A stretch of 64,000 nt of DNA, taken from NCBI GenBank assembly GCA_965208525.1, contig OZ242340.1:868001-932000 (forward strand), given 5' to 3'. The notes under the pieces were generated by a model, which ran no database searches, was not told the DNA's origin, and saw nothing but the letters and a program-made list of their open reading frames with translations. The stretch is from VXYL01 sp965208525 (lineage in GTDB: Bacteria; Pseudomonadota; Gammaproteobacteria; Pseudomonadales; Azotimanducaceae). Positions 1 through 9,793 of the stretch are shown here, in pieces; positions within the stretch are counted from its first letter, which is position 1; every line of letters begins with the position of its first letter. The translations under genes were made by a program, and so were the position numbers.

Positions 1-90
1 GCCGGAAAGATAGGTGCCGTCGTCGGCACCGGCCATCAGCGAAGCCGCTTCGTCGAGCGAGGCGGGCCTGTGGTAGTTGAACTGGTACAT
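1..90 (-). CDS. Cox-type FAD-binding subunit (CoxM-like), N-terminal fragment
   Basis: Only the first 30 codons are present; the gene runs off the left edge of the window. The start MYQFNYHRPASLDEAA and the following alternation of Ala and Gly ending in YLSG match the N-terminus of the FAD-binding medium subunit of xanthine dehydrogenase/CO-dehydrogenase-type molybdenum hydroxylases. That subunit passes electrons from the 2Fe-2S clusters through FAD to an acceptor. It is the last of four same-strand genes (G, S, L, M order of transcription) and starts 34 bases after the large-subunit stop, so it is probably cotranscribed with them. The call rests on a short fragment plus context. Confidence 0.75.
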   Translation of the reverse strand, partial: MYQFNYHRPASLDEAASLMAGADDGTYLSG

Positions 91-123
91 GGCTTTGTCT
101 CCCCTCTTTCGCCTCGGATCGCC

Positions 124-2472
124 TCAGGCCGACTGCGCTGCCCGCCACACCGTCTCCGGTGTCGCCGGCATCGGCACGCTGGCAACGCCCAACGCATCCG
201 TCACCGCGTTCATCACCGCCGCCGTGGAGCCGATGGCCCCCGCTTCGCCACACCCTTTCACGCCGAGCGGGTTGTGGGTGCAGGGCGTTACGGTCGTGTC
301 CACTGTGAAGCTCGGCAGGTCGTCGGCGCGGGGCATGGTGTAGTCCATGTAGGAACCGCTCACGAGCTGTCCGGTTTCGTCATACACGCCGTGTTCCAAG
401 AGCGCCTGACCGATGCCCTGCGCCAGCCCACCGTGAACCTGTCCCTCGACGATCATCGGGTTGACGACGTGGCCGAAGTCGTCCACCGCGACGAAGCTTG
501 TGATGTCCACGACACCGGTGGCCGGATCGATCTCCACCTCGCAGATGTGCGCCCCGGCGGGATAGGTGAAGTTCGGCGGATCGTAGAACGCCTTCTCGGA
601 AAGCCCCGGCTCGAGTTCCTCCAGCGGGTAGTTGGCGGGAACGTAAGCCGCGAACGCCACTTCCGGGAAGGTGAGCGACTGGTTCGAGTCCGCCACCGTG
701 AAGGTGCCGTCCGCGAAATCGACCTGCTCTTCATTCGCCTCCAGCATGTGCGCAGCGATCTTCTTGCCCTTGGCGATGATCTTGTCGGTGGCCTTGATGA
801 GAGCGGAACCACCCACCGCCAGCGAACGCGAGCCGTAGGTGCCGAGAGCATAATCGGACCGACCCGTGTCACCGTGCAGCACGGTCACGTTCTCGAACGG
901 CACGCCGAGCCGGTCGGAGATGATCTGCGCGAAGGTGGTCTCGTGGCTCTGGCCGTGACTGTGCGAGCCGGTGACGACGGTGACGGAACCTGTCACGTCC
1001 ACGCGCACCTCGCCCACCTCAAAGAGGCCCACACCAGCGCCCAGCGATATCGCCACCTGCGAGGGCGCGAGTCCGCACGCCTCGATGTAGCAAGAAAAGC
1101 CAATGCCGCGCTTCTTGCCAGCCGCTTCGGAAGCCGCCTTGCGCTCTGCGAAGCCGGCGTAGTCGGCATGTTCGAGCGCCTTGGCCAGGCTCGCCTCGTA
1201 GTCGCCCGTGTCATAGGTGAGCGCTACCGGCGTCTCGTACGGGAAGTCGCTCGGAGCGATGAAGTTCCGACGCCGAAGCTCGGCCGGATCGATGCCCATT
1301 TCCCGCGCCGCGGTCTCGACGATGCGTTCCACGACATACGTCGCCTCGGGTCGCCCCGCGCCGCGATAGGCGTCCACCGGCGCCGTGTTGGTGAAGAGCG
1401 ACTGCACTTCCACATAGATGGCCGGCGTCTTGTATTGCCCGGCCATCAGCGTGCCGTAGAGATAGGTGGGCACGCTCGAAGCGAAGGTGGAAAGGTAGGC
1501 GCCCATGTTGGCCAGCGTCTTCACGCGCAAGCCGAGGAACGTGCCGTCTTCGGCGAGGGCCAGTTCCGCCTTGGTCACATGGTCCCGCCCATGGGCGTCG
1601 GCGAGGAAGGACTCGGAGCGCTCTGCCCGCCACTTCACCGGACGGCGAAGCTTGCCCGCCGCCCAGATGACCGCGGTCTCTTCCGCATAGACGAAGATCT
1701 TCGAGCCAAAGCCACCGCCGACATCCGGCGAGATCACCCTGAGGCGCGCTTCCGGCGCGATCTGCACGAACGCGGCCAACACGAGGCGTTCCAGGTGCGG
1801 GTTTTGCGATGTGGTGTGCAGGGTGTAGAGGCCCGAGGCCGCGTCGTACTCGCCCAATGCGGCACGCGGCTCGATGGCATTGGGAATGAGGCGGTTGTTG
1901 ACGATCTCCAAGGTGCTGACGTGGTGGGCCTTGGCGAAGGCGGCGTCGGTGGCGGCCTTGTCGCCAAGCTCCCAGTCGTAGGTCTGGTTGTTCGGCACGT
2001 TCTCGTGAATCTGATCCGCGCTAGCGGCACTTGCCAAATCCACAACCGCAGGCAGTTCCTCGAAGTCCGCTTCGAGCGCCTCCGCCCCATTCTTCGCCGC
2101 TTCCAGACTCTCGCCAATGACCACCGCGTAGGGTTCGCCCACGTAGTTGACCTTGTCCACGGCGATGGGCGGATGCGCCGGCACCACCATGGGTTCGCCA
2201 TCCTTGGAGTGGACGGTCCAGCCGCAGGGCAGGTCGCCAATGCCGTCGGCCTGCAAGTCCGCGCCGGTGAACACCGCCACCACGCCCTCTGTCGCGAGGG
2301 CGGCGCTGGCGTCGAGGCCGTTCAGCTTCGCTCGTGCGTGGGGCGAGCGAGCGAACACGGCGTAGGTCTGCCCGTGTGCGCCAATGTCGTCCGTGTAGCG
2401 ACCCGCGCCGGTGATGAAGCGGGCGTCTTCCTTGCGCTTGACGGCTGCGCCGATGCCGGTTTCGTTGGCCAT
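124..2472 (-). CDS. Molybdenum hydroxylase large subunit (CoxL-like, form II)
   Basis: 782-residue catalytic subunit of the xanthine oxidase/CO dehydrogenase family. It binds the molybdopterin cytosine dinucleotide cofactor and hydroxylates or oxidises the substrate. Visible family motifs are GGGFGSK near residue 250, the active-site loop AYRGAGR near residue 367, and KGCGEAGAIGS near residue 735. The loop AYRGAGR is the form-II signature; true aerobic CO dehydrogenases (form I) carry the Cys-containing loop AYRCSFR. CO oxidation is therefore not indicated and the substrate is unknown. I chose ATG at 2472 (MANETGIG) rather than the in-frame ATG 18 bases upstream because a purine-rich AGGAAGGGGG precedes it. 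It lies 14 bases after the small-subunit stop. Confidence 0.92.
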   Translation of the reverse strand: MANETGIGAAVKRKEDARFITGAGRYTDDIGAHGQTYAVFARSPHARAKLNGLDASAALATEGVVAVFTGADLQADGIGDLPCGWTVHSKDGEPMVVPAHPPIAVDKVNYVGEPYAVVIGESLEAAKNGAEALEADFEELPAVVDLASAASADQIHENVPNNQTYDWELGDKAATDAAFAKAHHVSTLEIVNNRLIPNAIEPRAALGEYDAASGLYTLHTTSQNPHLERLVLAAFVQIAPEARLRVISPDVGGGFGSKIFVYAEETAVIWAAGKLRRPVKWRAERSESFLADAHGRDHVTKAELALAEDGTFLGLRVKTLANMGAYLSTFASSVPTYLYGTLMAGQYKTPAIYVEVQSLFTNTAPVDAYRGAGRPEATYVVERIVETAAREMGIDPAELRRRNFIAPSDFPYETPVALTYDTGDYEASLAKALEHADYAGFAERKAASEAAGKKRGIGFSCYIEACGLAPSQVAISLGAGVGLFEVGEVRVDVTGSVTVVTGSHSHGQSHETTFAQIISDRLGVPFENVTVLHGDTGRSDYALGTYGSRSLAVGGSALIKATDKIIAKGKKIAAHMLEANEEQVDFADGTFTVADSNQSLTFPEVAFAAYVPANYPLEELEPGLSEKAFYDPPNFTYPAGAHICEVEIDPATGVVDITSFVAVDDFGHVVNPMIVEGQVHGGLAQGIGQALLEHGVYDETGQLVSGSYMDYTMPRADDLPSFTVDTTVTPCTHNPLGVKGCGEAGAIGSTAAVMNAVTDALGVASVPMPATPETVWRAAQSA

Positions 2473-2486
2473 TGCCCCCTTCCTCC

Positions 2487-2957
<471 letters not shown>

Positions 2958-3031
2958 TGCTGCCGCCTCCCCCTTGAAGTCTCCTGCGCCGCTTCCAACC
3001 CAACTGGACGGCGCTCGTTTTCGCCCCCCGA

Positions 3032-3487
3032 TTACACCCCTTGCGAGCGCCCGATGTCCACCGCAAAGCGCTCGAAAAAGCTCGCCGCCATCTTCCGCGC
3101 CGCCGCCTGCACCAATCGCGAGCCAATCTGCGCCAGCTTGCCGCCGATGGAACCTTCGATGTGGTAGGTCAATCGCGTCTCGTCGCCACTGCACTCGGCG
3201 AGCTGTACGGCGGCAGACCCCTTGGCGAATCCCGCCGCACCCCCCTTTACGCCCACTTGCAGGCGATAGCTCTGGGGCGCAACTACATCATGCAGTTCGA
3301 TGGCAGCGGTGAAAGTTGCCTTCACCGGCCCAACCTTGGCGGCAACCACGGCCTCGAACTCCCCTTCCCCGGTGACGGTCATCGAACGGCACCCTTCGAC
3401 GCAACGCTCGAGCACCTCGGGATCGTTGAGCGCCTCCCAAACCCGCTCGCGGGAAGCGGGAACCGTGTATTCGCCGGTCTGCTCCAT
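3032..3487 (-). CDS. CoxG-like SRPBCC protein
   Basis: 151 residues with the SRPBCC (START-like) fold of the CoxG family. The N-terminus reads EYTVPASRERVWEALNDPEV, followed by GCRSMT and a GFAKGSAAVQL core, with a C-terminal amphipathic helix. CoxG was linked in Oligotropha to membrane anchoring of CO dehydrogenase, and related proteins have been linked to quinone transfer. Here it is the first gene of the cox-type operon, 74 bases upstream of the small subunit. It lacks the C-terminal hydrophobic anchor of long CoxG proteins, so it is probably a short soluble form. The upstream 185 bases separate it from a divergent CoA transferase and should hold both promoters. Confidence 0.85.
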   Translation of the reverse strand: MEQTGEYTVPASRERVWEALNDPEVLERCVEGCRSMTVTGEGEFEAVVAAKVGPVKATFTAAIELHDVVAPQSYRLQVGVKGGAAGFAKGSAAVQLAECSGDETRLTYHIEGSIGGKLAQIGSRLVQAAARKMAASFFERFAVDIGRSQGV

Positions 3488-3567
3488 TTGCGCCCTAAAG
3501 CCAAGCCAAGAGGGACTCTAGGATACGCCCATCGGTGGTGGCCAGAACCCGCCGGGCGAAAGCCCTG

Positions 3568-3605
3568 GGGCGAGGGCAAGTTTTTTCCGCAAGACGCCCT
3601 CGCCC
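3568..3605. repeat. Intergenic palindrome (REP-like hairpin)
   Basis: Perfect 10-bp inverted repeat GGGCGAGGGC / GCCCTCGCCC around an 18-base T-rich loop, lying between the divergent coxG-like gene and the CoA transferase gene. The stem and its flank resemble the palindromes at 4909-4945 and 51035-51135. It may be a member of a dispersed intergenic repeat family rather than a terminator, because both neighbouring genes are transcribed away from it. Confidence 0.5.
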
Positions 3606-3672
3606 GCTAGGGCCCGCCCCGGAGCGGCGTTCCCGCATAATCGCGCTTCGCGACTCTCTAGGGGAATGGAAC

Positions 3673-4844
3673 ATGCGGCTGCCACTTGCCCACATCCGGG
3701 TGCTTGACCTCACGCGGGTGCGCGCGGGGCCCACATGCGTCAGGCAACTGGCGGACTGGGGGGCGGATGTCATCAAGATCGAGCAGCCGGGGCAGGGTGA
3801 TGGGCAGATGGGCGATGCGCGCTTGGGGCCCGACTTCCAGAACCTGCATCGGAACAAGCGCGCCATCACGCTGAACCTCAAGTCGCCAGCCGGCAAGGAG
3901 GTCTTCATGCGTCTCGCCAAGGACGCCGACGTGGTCGTGGAGAACTATCGACCGGACGTGAAGCACCGGCTCGGCATCGACTACGAGTCCATCAAGACGA
4001 TCAACCCCGGTGTCGTGTACGCCAGCATTTCCGGCTTCGGCCAAGACGGGCCTTACGGGAAGCTGCCTGGGTTCGACCAAGTGGCGCAGGGGATGGGCGG
4101 GCTCATGTCCATCACAGGGCTGCCCGGCCAAGGGCCAGTTCGGGCGGGCGTTCCGGTGGCGGACCTCTCGGCCGGCCTTTACGCAGCAATTGGCGTGATG
4201 ACCGCCCTTCTCGCCAGAAACGAGACCGGCGAAGGGCAATGGGTGCAAACCTCCCTCCTGCAAGCGCAGATCGCCATGCTCGATTTCCAGGCCGAGCGCT
4301 GGCTGCTGTCGAAGGAAGTGCCGCCCCAATCCGGCAACAACCACCCCACCGGCATCCCCACCGGCGTCTTTCGCACCAAGGACGGCCACATCAACATCGC
4401 CGCCACCGGCACCGCCATCTACCAGCGCTTCTGCGAGGTGATGGGACGCGAGGACTGGCTCACCGACGAACGCTTCGACACCCCACCCCGCCGCAGCAAG
4501 AACCGCGACGAAATGAACGGGGAGATCGAAGCCATCACCACCACCAAGACCAGCCGCGAGTGGATCGAGGCGTTCAACGAAGCGGGGGTACCGGCCGGCT
4601 ACATCTACTCCATCGACGAGGTGTTCGAAGACCCGCAAGTGAGGCACCTCGGCATGGCTGCCCCGTAACCCATCCCGAACTCGGCGAAATCGAGCTCGTC
4701 GGCCAAGCGGTCAGCCTTTCCGGCGCCCCTTCCGACATCCGCTCGCCGACGCCCGCACTGGGCCAGCACAACGACGAGGTGCTCGCGGAAGCCGGCTACA
4801 GCGCCGAGGAGATACTGGAACTACGCACGAGCGGGGCGATTTAG
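3673..4844 (+). pseudogene. CaiB/BaiF CoA transferase, 1-nt frameshift
   Basis: Type III CoA transferase (formyl-CoA transferase/CaiB family), which moves CoA between carboxylic acids. The ATG at 3673 gives the family N-terminus (LPLAHIRVLDLTRVRAGP, then LADWGADVIKIEQP) and the GLN-type region LHRNKRAITLNLKS. The first frame ends prematurely at TAA 4666-4668 after LGMAAP. The next frame continues with VTHPELGEIELVGQ and a normal C-terminus to 4844. Adding one C to the CCCC run at 4661-4664 restores a protein of about 390 residues, the usual family length. It is either a recent null mutation or a homopolymer sequencing error; the rest of the gene is intact, which makes error quite possible. 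Confidence 0.85.
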
Positions 4845-4908
4845 CGGTTTTGTAGGGCCCGTTAGATGGGTTGTGGACATGCCGTTCGCTGGCGTCGGGA
4901 CGGGCCTT

Positions 4909-4945
4909 GGTAGGAGGGCAAGATGCCTTCGCCCCCAAGAGGCCC
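4909..4945. repeat. REP-like palindrome upstream of ABC exporter
   Basis: The segment GGTAGGAGGGCAAGATGCC followed by TTCGCCCCCAAGAGGCCC forms an imperfect hairpin. Its order of blocks (GGAGG, GATGCC, CTCCC/TCGCCC, AGGCCC) matches the palindrome at 51035-51070 almost base for base. It lies just before the ABC exporter start and inside a spurious upstream extension of that reading frame. Confidence 0.5.
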
Positions 4946-4993
4946 TCTGTGACCCGAGATAAGGCGCAGAGGGGCGCAGAGGCGGACCCCACC

Positions 4994-6988
4994 ATGAGCG
5001 CCCGTCGCTTGTGGCAGCTTATCACTCGGGCATGGCCGTTCATCCGTCCCATGCTGGGGCATCTAATCGGCTTCATGGCGATCAGCGCGGTGTCCGCCAT
5101 CTTCATGGTGGCGATCTGGGCCGTCGCTGGCGATCTCCTCGCCAACAAGGTGCTCGTCGGCGAACGCCTGCAGCCGTTGCAGGCCGTGGTGCTTGGGGTC
5201 GGCGAGGAGTACGTCACCACCGGCGCCACTGACGAGGAACCGTTGTCCGCCGAGGAGCGCCGGATCGTGCGCGACCGTTTGCTCATCTGGTTCGGCATCG
5301 GCGGCCTCGTGCTGCTCGGCGGTCTCGCGTCGCTGCCTTACTACGAAGCCTGGATTCGGCACAACATCAACCAGAGCCTGCGCGTGGCGATGGTCGAGCG
5401 GGCCGAGCACCTGTCGCTTAAGTACCACAGCCAGGCAAGGGTCGGCGATGCCGTGTTCCGTGTCTATCAGGACAGCGCCATGATCGTGAACCTGCTGCAA
5501 GAGGCGCTGATCGGCCCCTTCACGGCCCTCTTCTGGACGCTGCTCGCGCTGGTGCTCCTGTATCTCCTTAGCCCCACAGTCGCCCTCGCCTGCATCTTCG
5601 TCGGCGTGCCGATGGTTTGGCTGACGGCGATGTTCACGCCGCGCATACGCCGCCGCGCCCGCGAAAACCGGCTCGCCAATAGCGATCTCACCTCGCGCCT
5701 GCAAGAGTCGTTCGCGGCCATCAAGGTGGTGAAGGCGAACCGTGCCGAGGCGCGCATCCTGGACCGCTTCCACGACGATTCGCACCGCGCCCTCGACGCC
5801 GCGTTCCATCTGCGTCTCGACATCGTGCTGCTAACCGCCGCAGCGATGACCTTGGGCGGCGCCGTCGCCATCGGCGCGGAGTTCCTGCTCGCCGGCTGGG
5901 TGATCGATGAGCGCGAGACCTATCGTGGCGCGGCGGTGGCGGCGATGATCGGCTTCGCGGTGTGGAACCTCGGCGCCTTCCGCTACGCCCGCGAGCAGGT
6001 GGAAGAGGGGATTGGCAACAGCTTCTGGCTGATCCGCATCTGGTGCATGGCGCAGGACCTCTTCATCGGTCTCGAACGCGCCTTCTTCCTGCTCGACCTT
6101 GAACCGGACATCGTTGACGGTGAAGACCCGCGCCCTTTTCCCACTCCGCTCCGCAGCGTCACTTGTCGCGAGGTGCATTTCTCCTACGAGCTGCCTGCTC
6201 ATGCGACGGATTCGGCACCGGACGGGACAAGCCCGGCGCTTACGGGCCCGTCGCCCACGAACCCCACTCCCACCAATGGTGGCGACCGGTTGCCTGTGCT
6301 TCGTGGCGTCGATCTCGTGGCACACGCCGGCGCGGTCACTGCGATCGTCGGCGCCACCGGGTCCGGCAAGTCCACCCTCATGTCGATGATCCTGCGGCTC
6401 TACGATCCAGAACGCGGCGCCGTCGCCTTCAACGACACTGACATCCGCAACCTGCGCGTGGACGACATCCGCGCTTCTACCGCAATCGCCTTGCAAAAGA
6501 ACGTGCTGTTCGCCGGCACCGTCGCCGACAACATCGGCTACGCCGCCGAAGGCAAGACGATGGCGGACGTAGAGGCGGCAGCCAAGGTCGCCTGCGCGCA
6601 CGAGTTCATCGGCGAGATGGAAAGCGGCTACCAGACCGAGCTCGGCGAGCGCGGCGGCAAGCTCTCAACCGGCCAGCGGCAGCGCCTCTCCATCGCTCGC
6701 GCCATCGTCCGCGACACGCCCATCCTGATCCTCGACGAACCCACCGCTTCGCTTGATGCCCTCACCGAGCGCGAACTGCTCGGCAATCTCGCCGAATGGG
6801 GCAAGGACAGGGTGGTGTTCCTGATCACCCACCGCCTGTCCACCATCCGAGACGCCGATCAAATCGCCTTCCTTGAAGACGGAAAGATCGCCGAGACCGG
6901 CACCCACGACGAGCTGATGGCGCGCGCGAACGGTCGCTACCGCAGCTTTGTGCAAGCCGAGACGGTCGGGCTTGAGGCCGCCGGATGA
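4994..6988 (+). CDS. ABC exporter half-transporter 1 (TMD-NBD)
   Basis: 664 residues: an N-terminal six-helix ABC exporter membrane domain (to about residue 380), then a Pro/Ser/Thr-rich stretch near 400-425, and a C-terminal ATPase. Walker A GATGSGKST is near residue 453, the signature LSTGQRQR near 557, and Walker B ILILDEPT near 577. The Gly-Thr signature (LSTGQ rather than LSGGQ) is a mild deviation. It probably forms a heterodimer with the next gene, which starts inside its stop codon (ATGA). The reading frame is open upstream, but ATG 4994 gives the first convincing residues (ARRLWQLITRAWPFIRP) and the upstream part is an intergenic palindrome. Substrate unknown; lipid, peptide or drug export are all possible. 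Confidence 0.88.
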   Translation: MSARRLWQLITRAWPFIRPMLGHLIGFMAISAVSAIFMVAIWAVAGDLLANKVLVGERLQPLQAVVLGVGEEYVTTGATDEEPLSAEERRIVRDRLLIWFGIGGLVLLGGLASLPYYEAWIRHNINQSLRVAMVERAEHLSLKYHSQARVGDAVFRVYQDSAMIVNLLQEALIGPFTALFWTLLALVLLYLLSPTVALACIFVGVPMVWLTAMFTPRIRRRARENRLANSDLTSRLQESFAAIKVVKANRAEARILDRFHDDSHRALDAAFHLRLDIVLLTAAAMTLGGAVAIGAEFLLAGWVIDERETYRGAAVAAMIGFAVWNLGAFRYAREQVEEGIGNSFWLIRIWCMAQDLFIGLERAFFLLDLEPDIVDGEDPRPFPTPLRSVTCREVHFSYELPAHATDSAPDGTSPALTGPSPTNPTPTNGGDRLPVLRGVDLVAHAGAVTAIVGATGSGKSTLMSMILRLYDPERGAVAFNDTDIRNLRVDDIRASTAIALQKNVLFAGTVADNIGYAAEGKTMADVEAAAKVACAHEFIGEMESGYQTELGERGGKLSTGQRQRLSIARAIVRDTPILILDEPTASLDALTERELLGNLAEWGKDRVVFLITHRLSTIRDADQIAFLEDGKIAETGTHDELMARANGRYRSFVQAETVGLEAAG

Positions 6989-9012
6989 GCGACGCTATTT
7001 CCCTCGATCCGACAAGCGCTGGCCAAAGCCGACGCGAAGCACGCGATCGCCGCCTGCGCTTCGACGACCGCATCGATCTCGACACCGCCGTCTCCTCCCG
7101 TCAAGCCGCAGTGCTGATGGGGCGCTCGCTGCGCCTGCTTGCCCAAGCGCGGGGCCTCTTCGCCGCCAAGTTCCTGTTCGGCTTCGGTTTCATGGCACCG
7201 GCCGTGATGCTGCCTTGGCTCGGCAAGATCCTCACCGACAACGTGCTCCTCGAACGCCCGTTCGGCGACACCGACGTGCCGTATCCGCCGTTCATGACAC
7301 CCCTTGTCAGCTTCGTGGATGGCATGGCGCCGATGGAAATCATGCTCGTGCTCGCGATCCTGCTGCTGCTCCTGCTGGTGGTGTTCGGCACCCGCGCCGG
7401 CGCCTTCGAGGAGTTTGGCCTGTTCGGCGGCGCGGATGCCGCGACGCAAGGCGAAAACCAGATCAGCGCCGGCACCAGCGCCGCCGGCGGCATCTGGGGT
7501 GTCGGCGAATACCTCGTCAACATTCGCCTCACCCAACGCCTCGCCAACACCCTGCGCACGCGGCTCTTCGCCCGCCTCACGCGCCTGCCGATGACGACGC
7601 TGGACGACCAGCGCATCGGCGATTCGATCTACCGCGTGCTCTACGACACGCCGCAGGTGCCGGAAATCTGCTACCAACTCACCCTCAACCCGGTGCACAC
7701 GCTGGTCTGGGGCGGCATCAACCTCTATCTCATCCAATACACCTACAGCAACGTCGCCCCGGAACTCGTGTGGATCGCATGGTCGGCGTTTCCGCTGGCC
7801 TTCCTCGTCACGTTCCCCGCCTCCGCCCTCGTGCGCCGCATGAATCAGGCCAAGCGCGCCGCCGGTGCGGCCACCACCAACGCCATCGAGGAGACGATGG
7901 ACAACGTGTACGCGGTGCAGAGCCTCGGCGGGATGCGCCGGGATGCGGAACGCTTCGCCGAGCGCAGCTCAGAGTCGTTCCTGCGCGAACGCTTCGCGCT
8001 GGCGGTGGGCATCGCCATGCTGGTCGCCATCCTCGCGGTGATGATCGTGGCGGCGATCTTCATCGTTCGCCTGGTGACCGACCAGATCATCGACGGGCAG
8101 ATGTCGCCGGGTGATTTCTTCGTTCTGTTTGGCCTGCTTTGGGGCATCTTGGAGACGGCCACCGGCATCGGCGCGTTCTGGATCGAGCTGCAGGGGCCGG
8201 TGGCTGCGGTGCGGCGGGTGTTTTTCTTCCTCGACTATCCGGTGGACGATGATCGCGTTCAGGGGCCGAAGCTCGGTCCCATCCGCCAAGGCTTCGAGCT
8301 CAGCGACGTGAGCTTCGACTACCCGGACGGTCGCCGCGCGCTATCCGACATCAACCTCGAACTGCCGATGGGCGAACTGGTAGCCATCGTCGGCCCCACC
8401 GGCTCCGGCAAGACCAGCCTCGCGTATCTCATCCCCGCCTTTCTGCAGGCCACCGCCGGCCGCGTGCTGGTGGACGGCCGCGACGTAACCGAAGTCGATC
8501 TCGAGTCGCTGCGCAGCCAAGTCGCCTACGTCTTTCAGGAGCACTCCCTGCTCTCGGCCTCGATCCGCGACAACCTGCTCTTGGCAAGACCAGACGCCAG
8601 CGACACCGACATCCGCGGCGCCCTCGAAGGCGCCGCCTGCATGGACTTCATCGACGAACTCCCGGACGGCATCGACACCGTCCTCGGCCAATCCGGCGAC
8701 ACCCTCTCCGTCGGCCAGCAGCAACGCCTGTGCATCGCCCGCGGCCTCATCCGCGAAACCCCCGTCCTCATCCTCGACGAACCCACCGCCGCCTTGGACC
8801 CGAAGACCGAAAACGACCTCATCCAGGCCCTCAAGGCCGGCGCAGAGGACCGCCTCGCCATCGTCATCGCCCACCGCCTCTCCACCATCCGCCATGCCAA
8901 CCGCATCGTCTTCCTCGACGAAGGCCGAGTTCGCGATGTAGGCACTCACGAGGATTTGATGGCGAACCCCGACAGCCACTACCGGCGCTTCGTGATGCTG
9001 CAAGGCGGTTAG
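6985..9012 (+). CDS. ABC exporter half-transporter 2 (TMD-NBD)
   Basis: 675 residues with the same architecture as its partner: membrane domain to about residue 400, then an ATPase with Walker A GPTGSGKTS (about 469), signature LSVGQQQR (about 573) and Walker B ILILDEPT (about 594), and a terminal H-loop AHRLST. The start ATG overlaps the TGA of the upstream gene by 4 bases, so the two are translationally coupled. The first 40 residues are unusually Arg/Asp-rich for a leader. The long loop between the first two helices (about residues 85-175, containing a Gly/Ala-rich stretch) is larger than in most exporters. The pair is most likely one heterodimeric exporter; substrate not deducible. Confidence 0.88.
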   Translation: MSDAISLDPTSAGQSRREARDRRLRFDDRIDLDTAVSSRQAAVLMGRSLRLLAQARGLFAAKFLFGFGFMAPAVMLPWLGKILTDNVLLERPFGDTDVPYPPFMTPLVSFVDGMAPMEIMLVLAILLLLLLVVFGTRAGAFEEFGLFGGADAATQGENQISAGTSAAGGIWGVGEYLVNIRLTQRLANTLRTRLFARLTRLPMTTLDDQRIGDSIYRVLYDTPQVPEICYQLTLNPVHTLVWGGINLYLIQYTYSNVAPELVWIAWSAFPLAFLVTFPASALVRRMNQAKRAAGAATTNAIEETMDNVYAVQSLGGMRRDAERFAERSSESFLRERFALAVGIAMLVAILAVMIVAAIFIVRLVTDQIIDGQMSPGDFFVLFGLLWGILETATGIGAFWIELQGPVAAVRRVFFFLDYPVDDDRVQGPKLGPIRQGFELSDVSFDYPDGRRALSDINLELPMGELVAIVGPTGSGKTSLAYLIPAFLQATAGRVLVDGRDVTEVDLESLRSQVAYVFQEHSLLSASIRDNLLLARPDASDTDIRGALEGAACMDFIDELPDGIDTVLGQSGDTLSVGQQQRLCIARGLIRETPVLILDEPTAALDPKTENDLIQALKAGAEDRLAIVIAHRLSTIRHANRIVFLDEGRVRDVGTHEDLMANPDSHYRRFVMLQGG

Positions 9013-9073
9013 ACGAACCGCTACGCTAACAGGCGCGCCTGCGCGGGTCGCCGCCTCCCCTCGCCGCGCCCTA

Positions 9074-9106
9074 CCTGTCACTCCCCCCTCGCGGGGGAGT
9101 GACAGG
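9074..9106. terminator. Strong hairpin after ABC exporter operon
   Basis: Perfect 14-bp stem CCTGTCACTCCCCC / GGGGGAGTGACAGG with a 5-base loop CTCGC, 62 bases after the exporter stop and about 100 bases before efp. There is no T-tract, so it is either a hairpin stabilising the exporter mRNA end or a Rho-independent-like terminator of weak type. Confidence 0.55.
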
Positions 9107-9208
9107 AAGGGGGTGCCGTCCGAGACTGGGCTGGCCTAGCAACGTGCGACAGGCTGCCAGACGAACCGCTATCATCCCCGCCTGCAAGCGGCAACGAGGC
9201 GACTGTCC

Positions 9209-9781
9209 GTGGCGACCTACGCGACCAACGAATTCCGCCCAGGGCTCAAGGTGCTCCTGGAGGGTTCACCCTGCTCGATTTTGGAGAACGAGTTCGTCAA
9301 GCCGGGCAAGGGCCAAGCCTTCAGCCGCGTCAAGTTCCGCAACCTCAACACCGGCCGGGTGTGGGAGCGCACCTTCCGCAGCGGCGAGACCATCGAGGGC
9401 GCCGATGTCCTCGAAACGGACATGGAATACCTCTACAACGACGGCGAGTTCTGGCATTTCATGAAAACCGACGGCAGCTACGAGCAAATCGAGGCCGCCG
9501 CCGCCGCCGTGGGCGACGCGCGCCAGTGGCTGAAGGAGCAGGACGTGTGCTCCGTCACCCTGTGGAACGACAGCCCCATCTCCGTCGTGCCGCCCAACTT
9601 CGTGGAGCTGGAAGTGGCCGAAACCGATCCCGGAATGCGCGGCGACACGGCGCAAGGCGGGAACAAGCCGGCAACCCTCAGCACCGGCGCCGTCATCAAG
9701 GTGCCGCTCTTTATCGAGATTGGCGAGGTGCTGCGAATCGACACGCGCACCGGCGAATACGTCAGTCGGGTGCGCGACTGA
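9209..9781 (+). CDS. efp: Elongation factor P
   Basis: 190-residue EF-P, which binds between the ribosomal P and E sites and relieves stalling at polyproline. All three beta-barrel domains are present. The tip loop FVKPGKGQAF places the modification site at Lys34, as in Escherichia coli EF-P, and the C-terminal signature GEYVSRV is intact. GTG 9209 begins ATYATNEF, the usual start. The neighbouring gene encodes the EF-P lysyltransferase, so Lys34 is expected to receive beta-lysine. The aminomutase EpmB needed to make (R)-beta-lysine is not in this window. Confidence 0.97.
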   Translation: MATYATNEFRPGLKVLLEGSPCSILENEFVKPGKGQAFSRVKFRNLNTGRVWERTFRSGETIEGADVLETDMEYLYNDGEFWHFMKTDGSYEQIEAAAAAVGDARQWLKEQDVCSVTLWNDSPISVVPPNFVELEVAETDPGMRGDTAQGGNKPATLSTGAVIKVPLFIEIGEVLRIDTRTGEYVSRVRD

Positions 9782-9793
9782 GGCTCCGCTTCC

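Noticed and set aside
4871..4993. Upstream extension of the first ABC exporter gene
   Set aside because: The extension translates a REP-like palindrome, not conserved protein; the family N-terminus starts at 4994.
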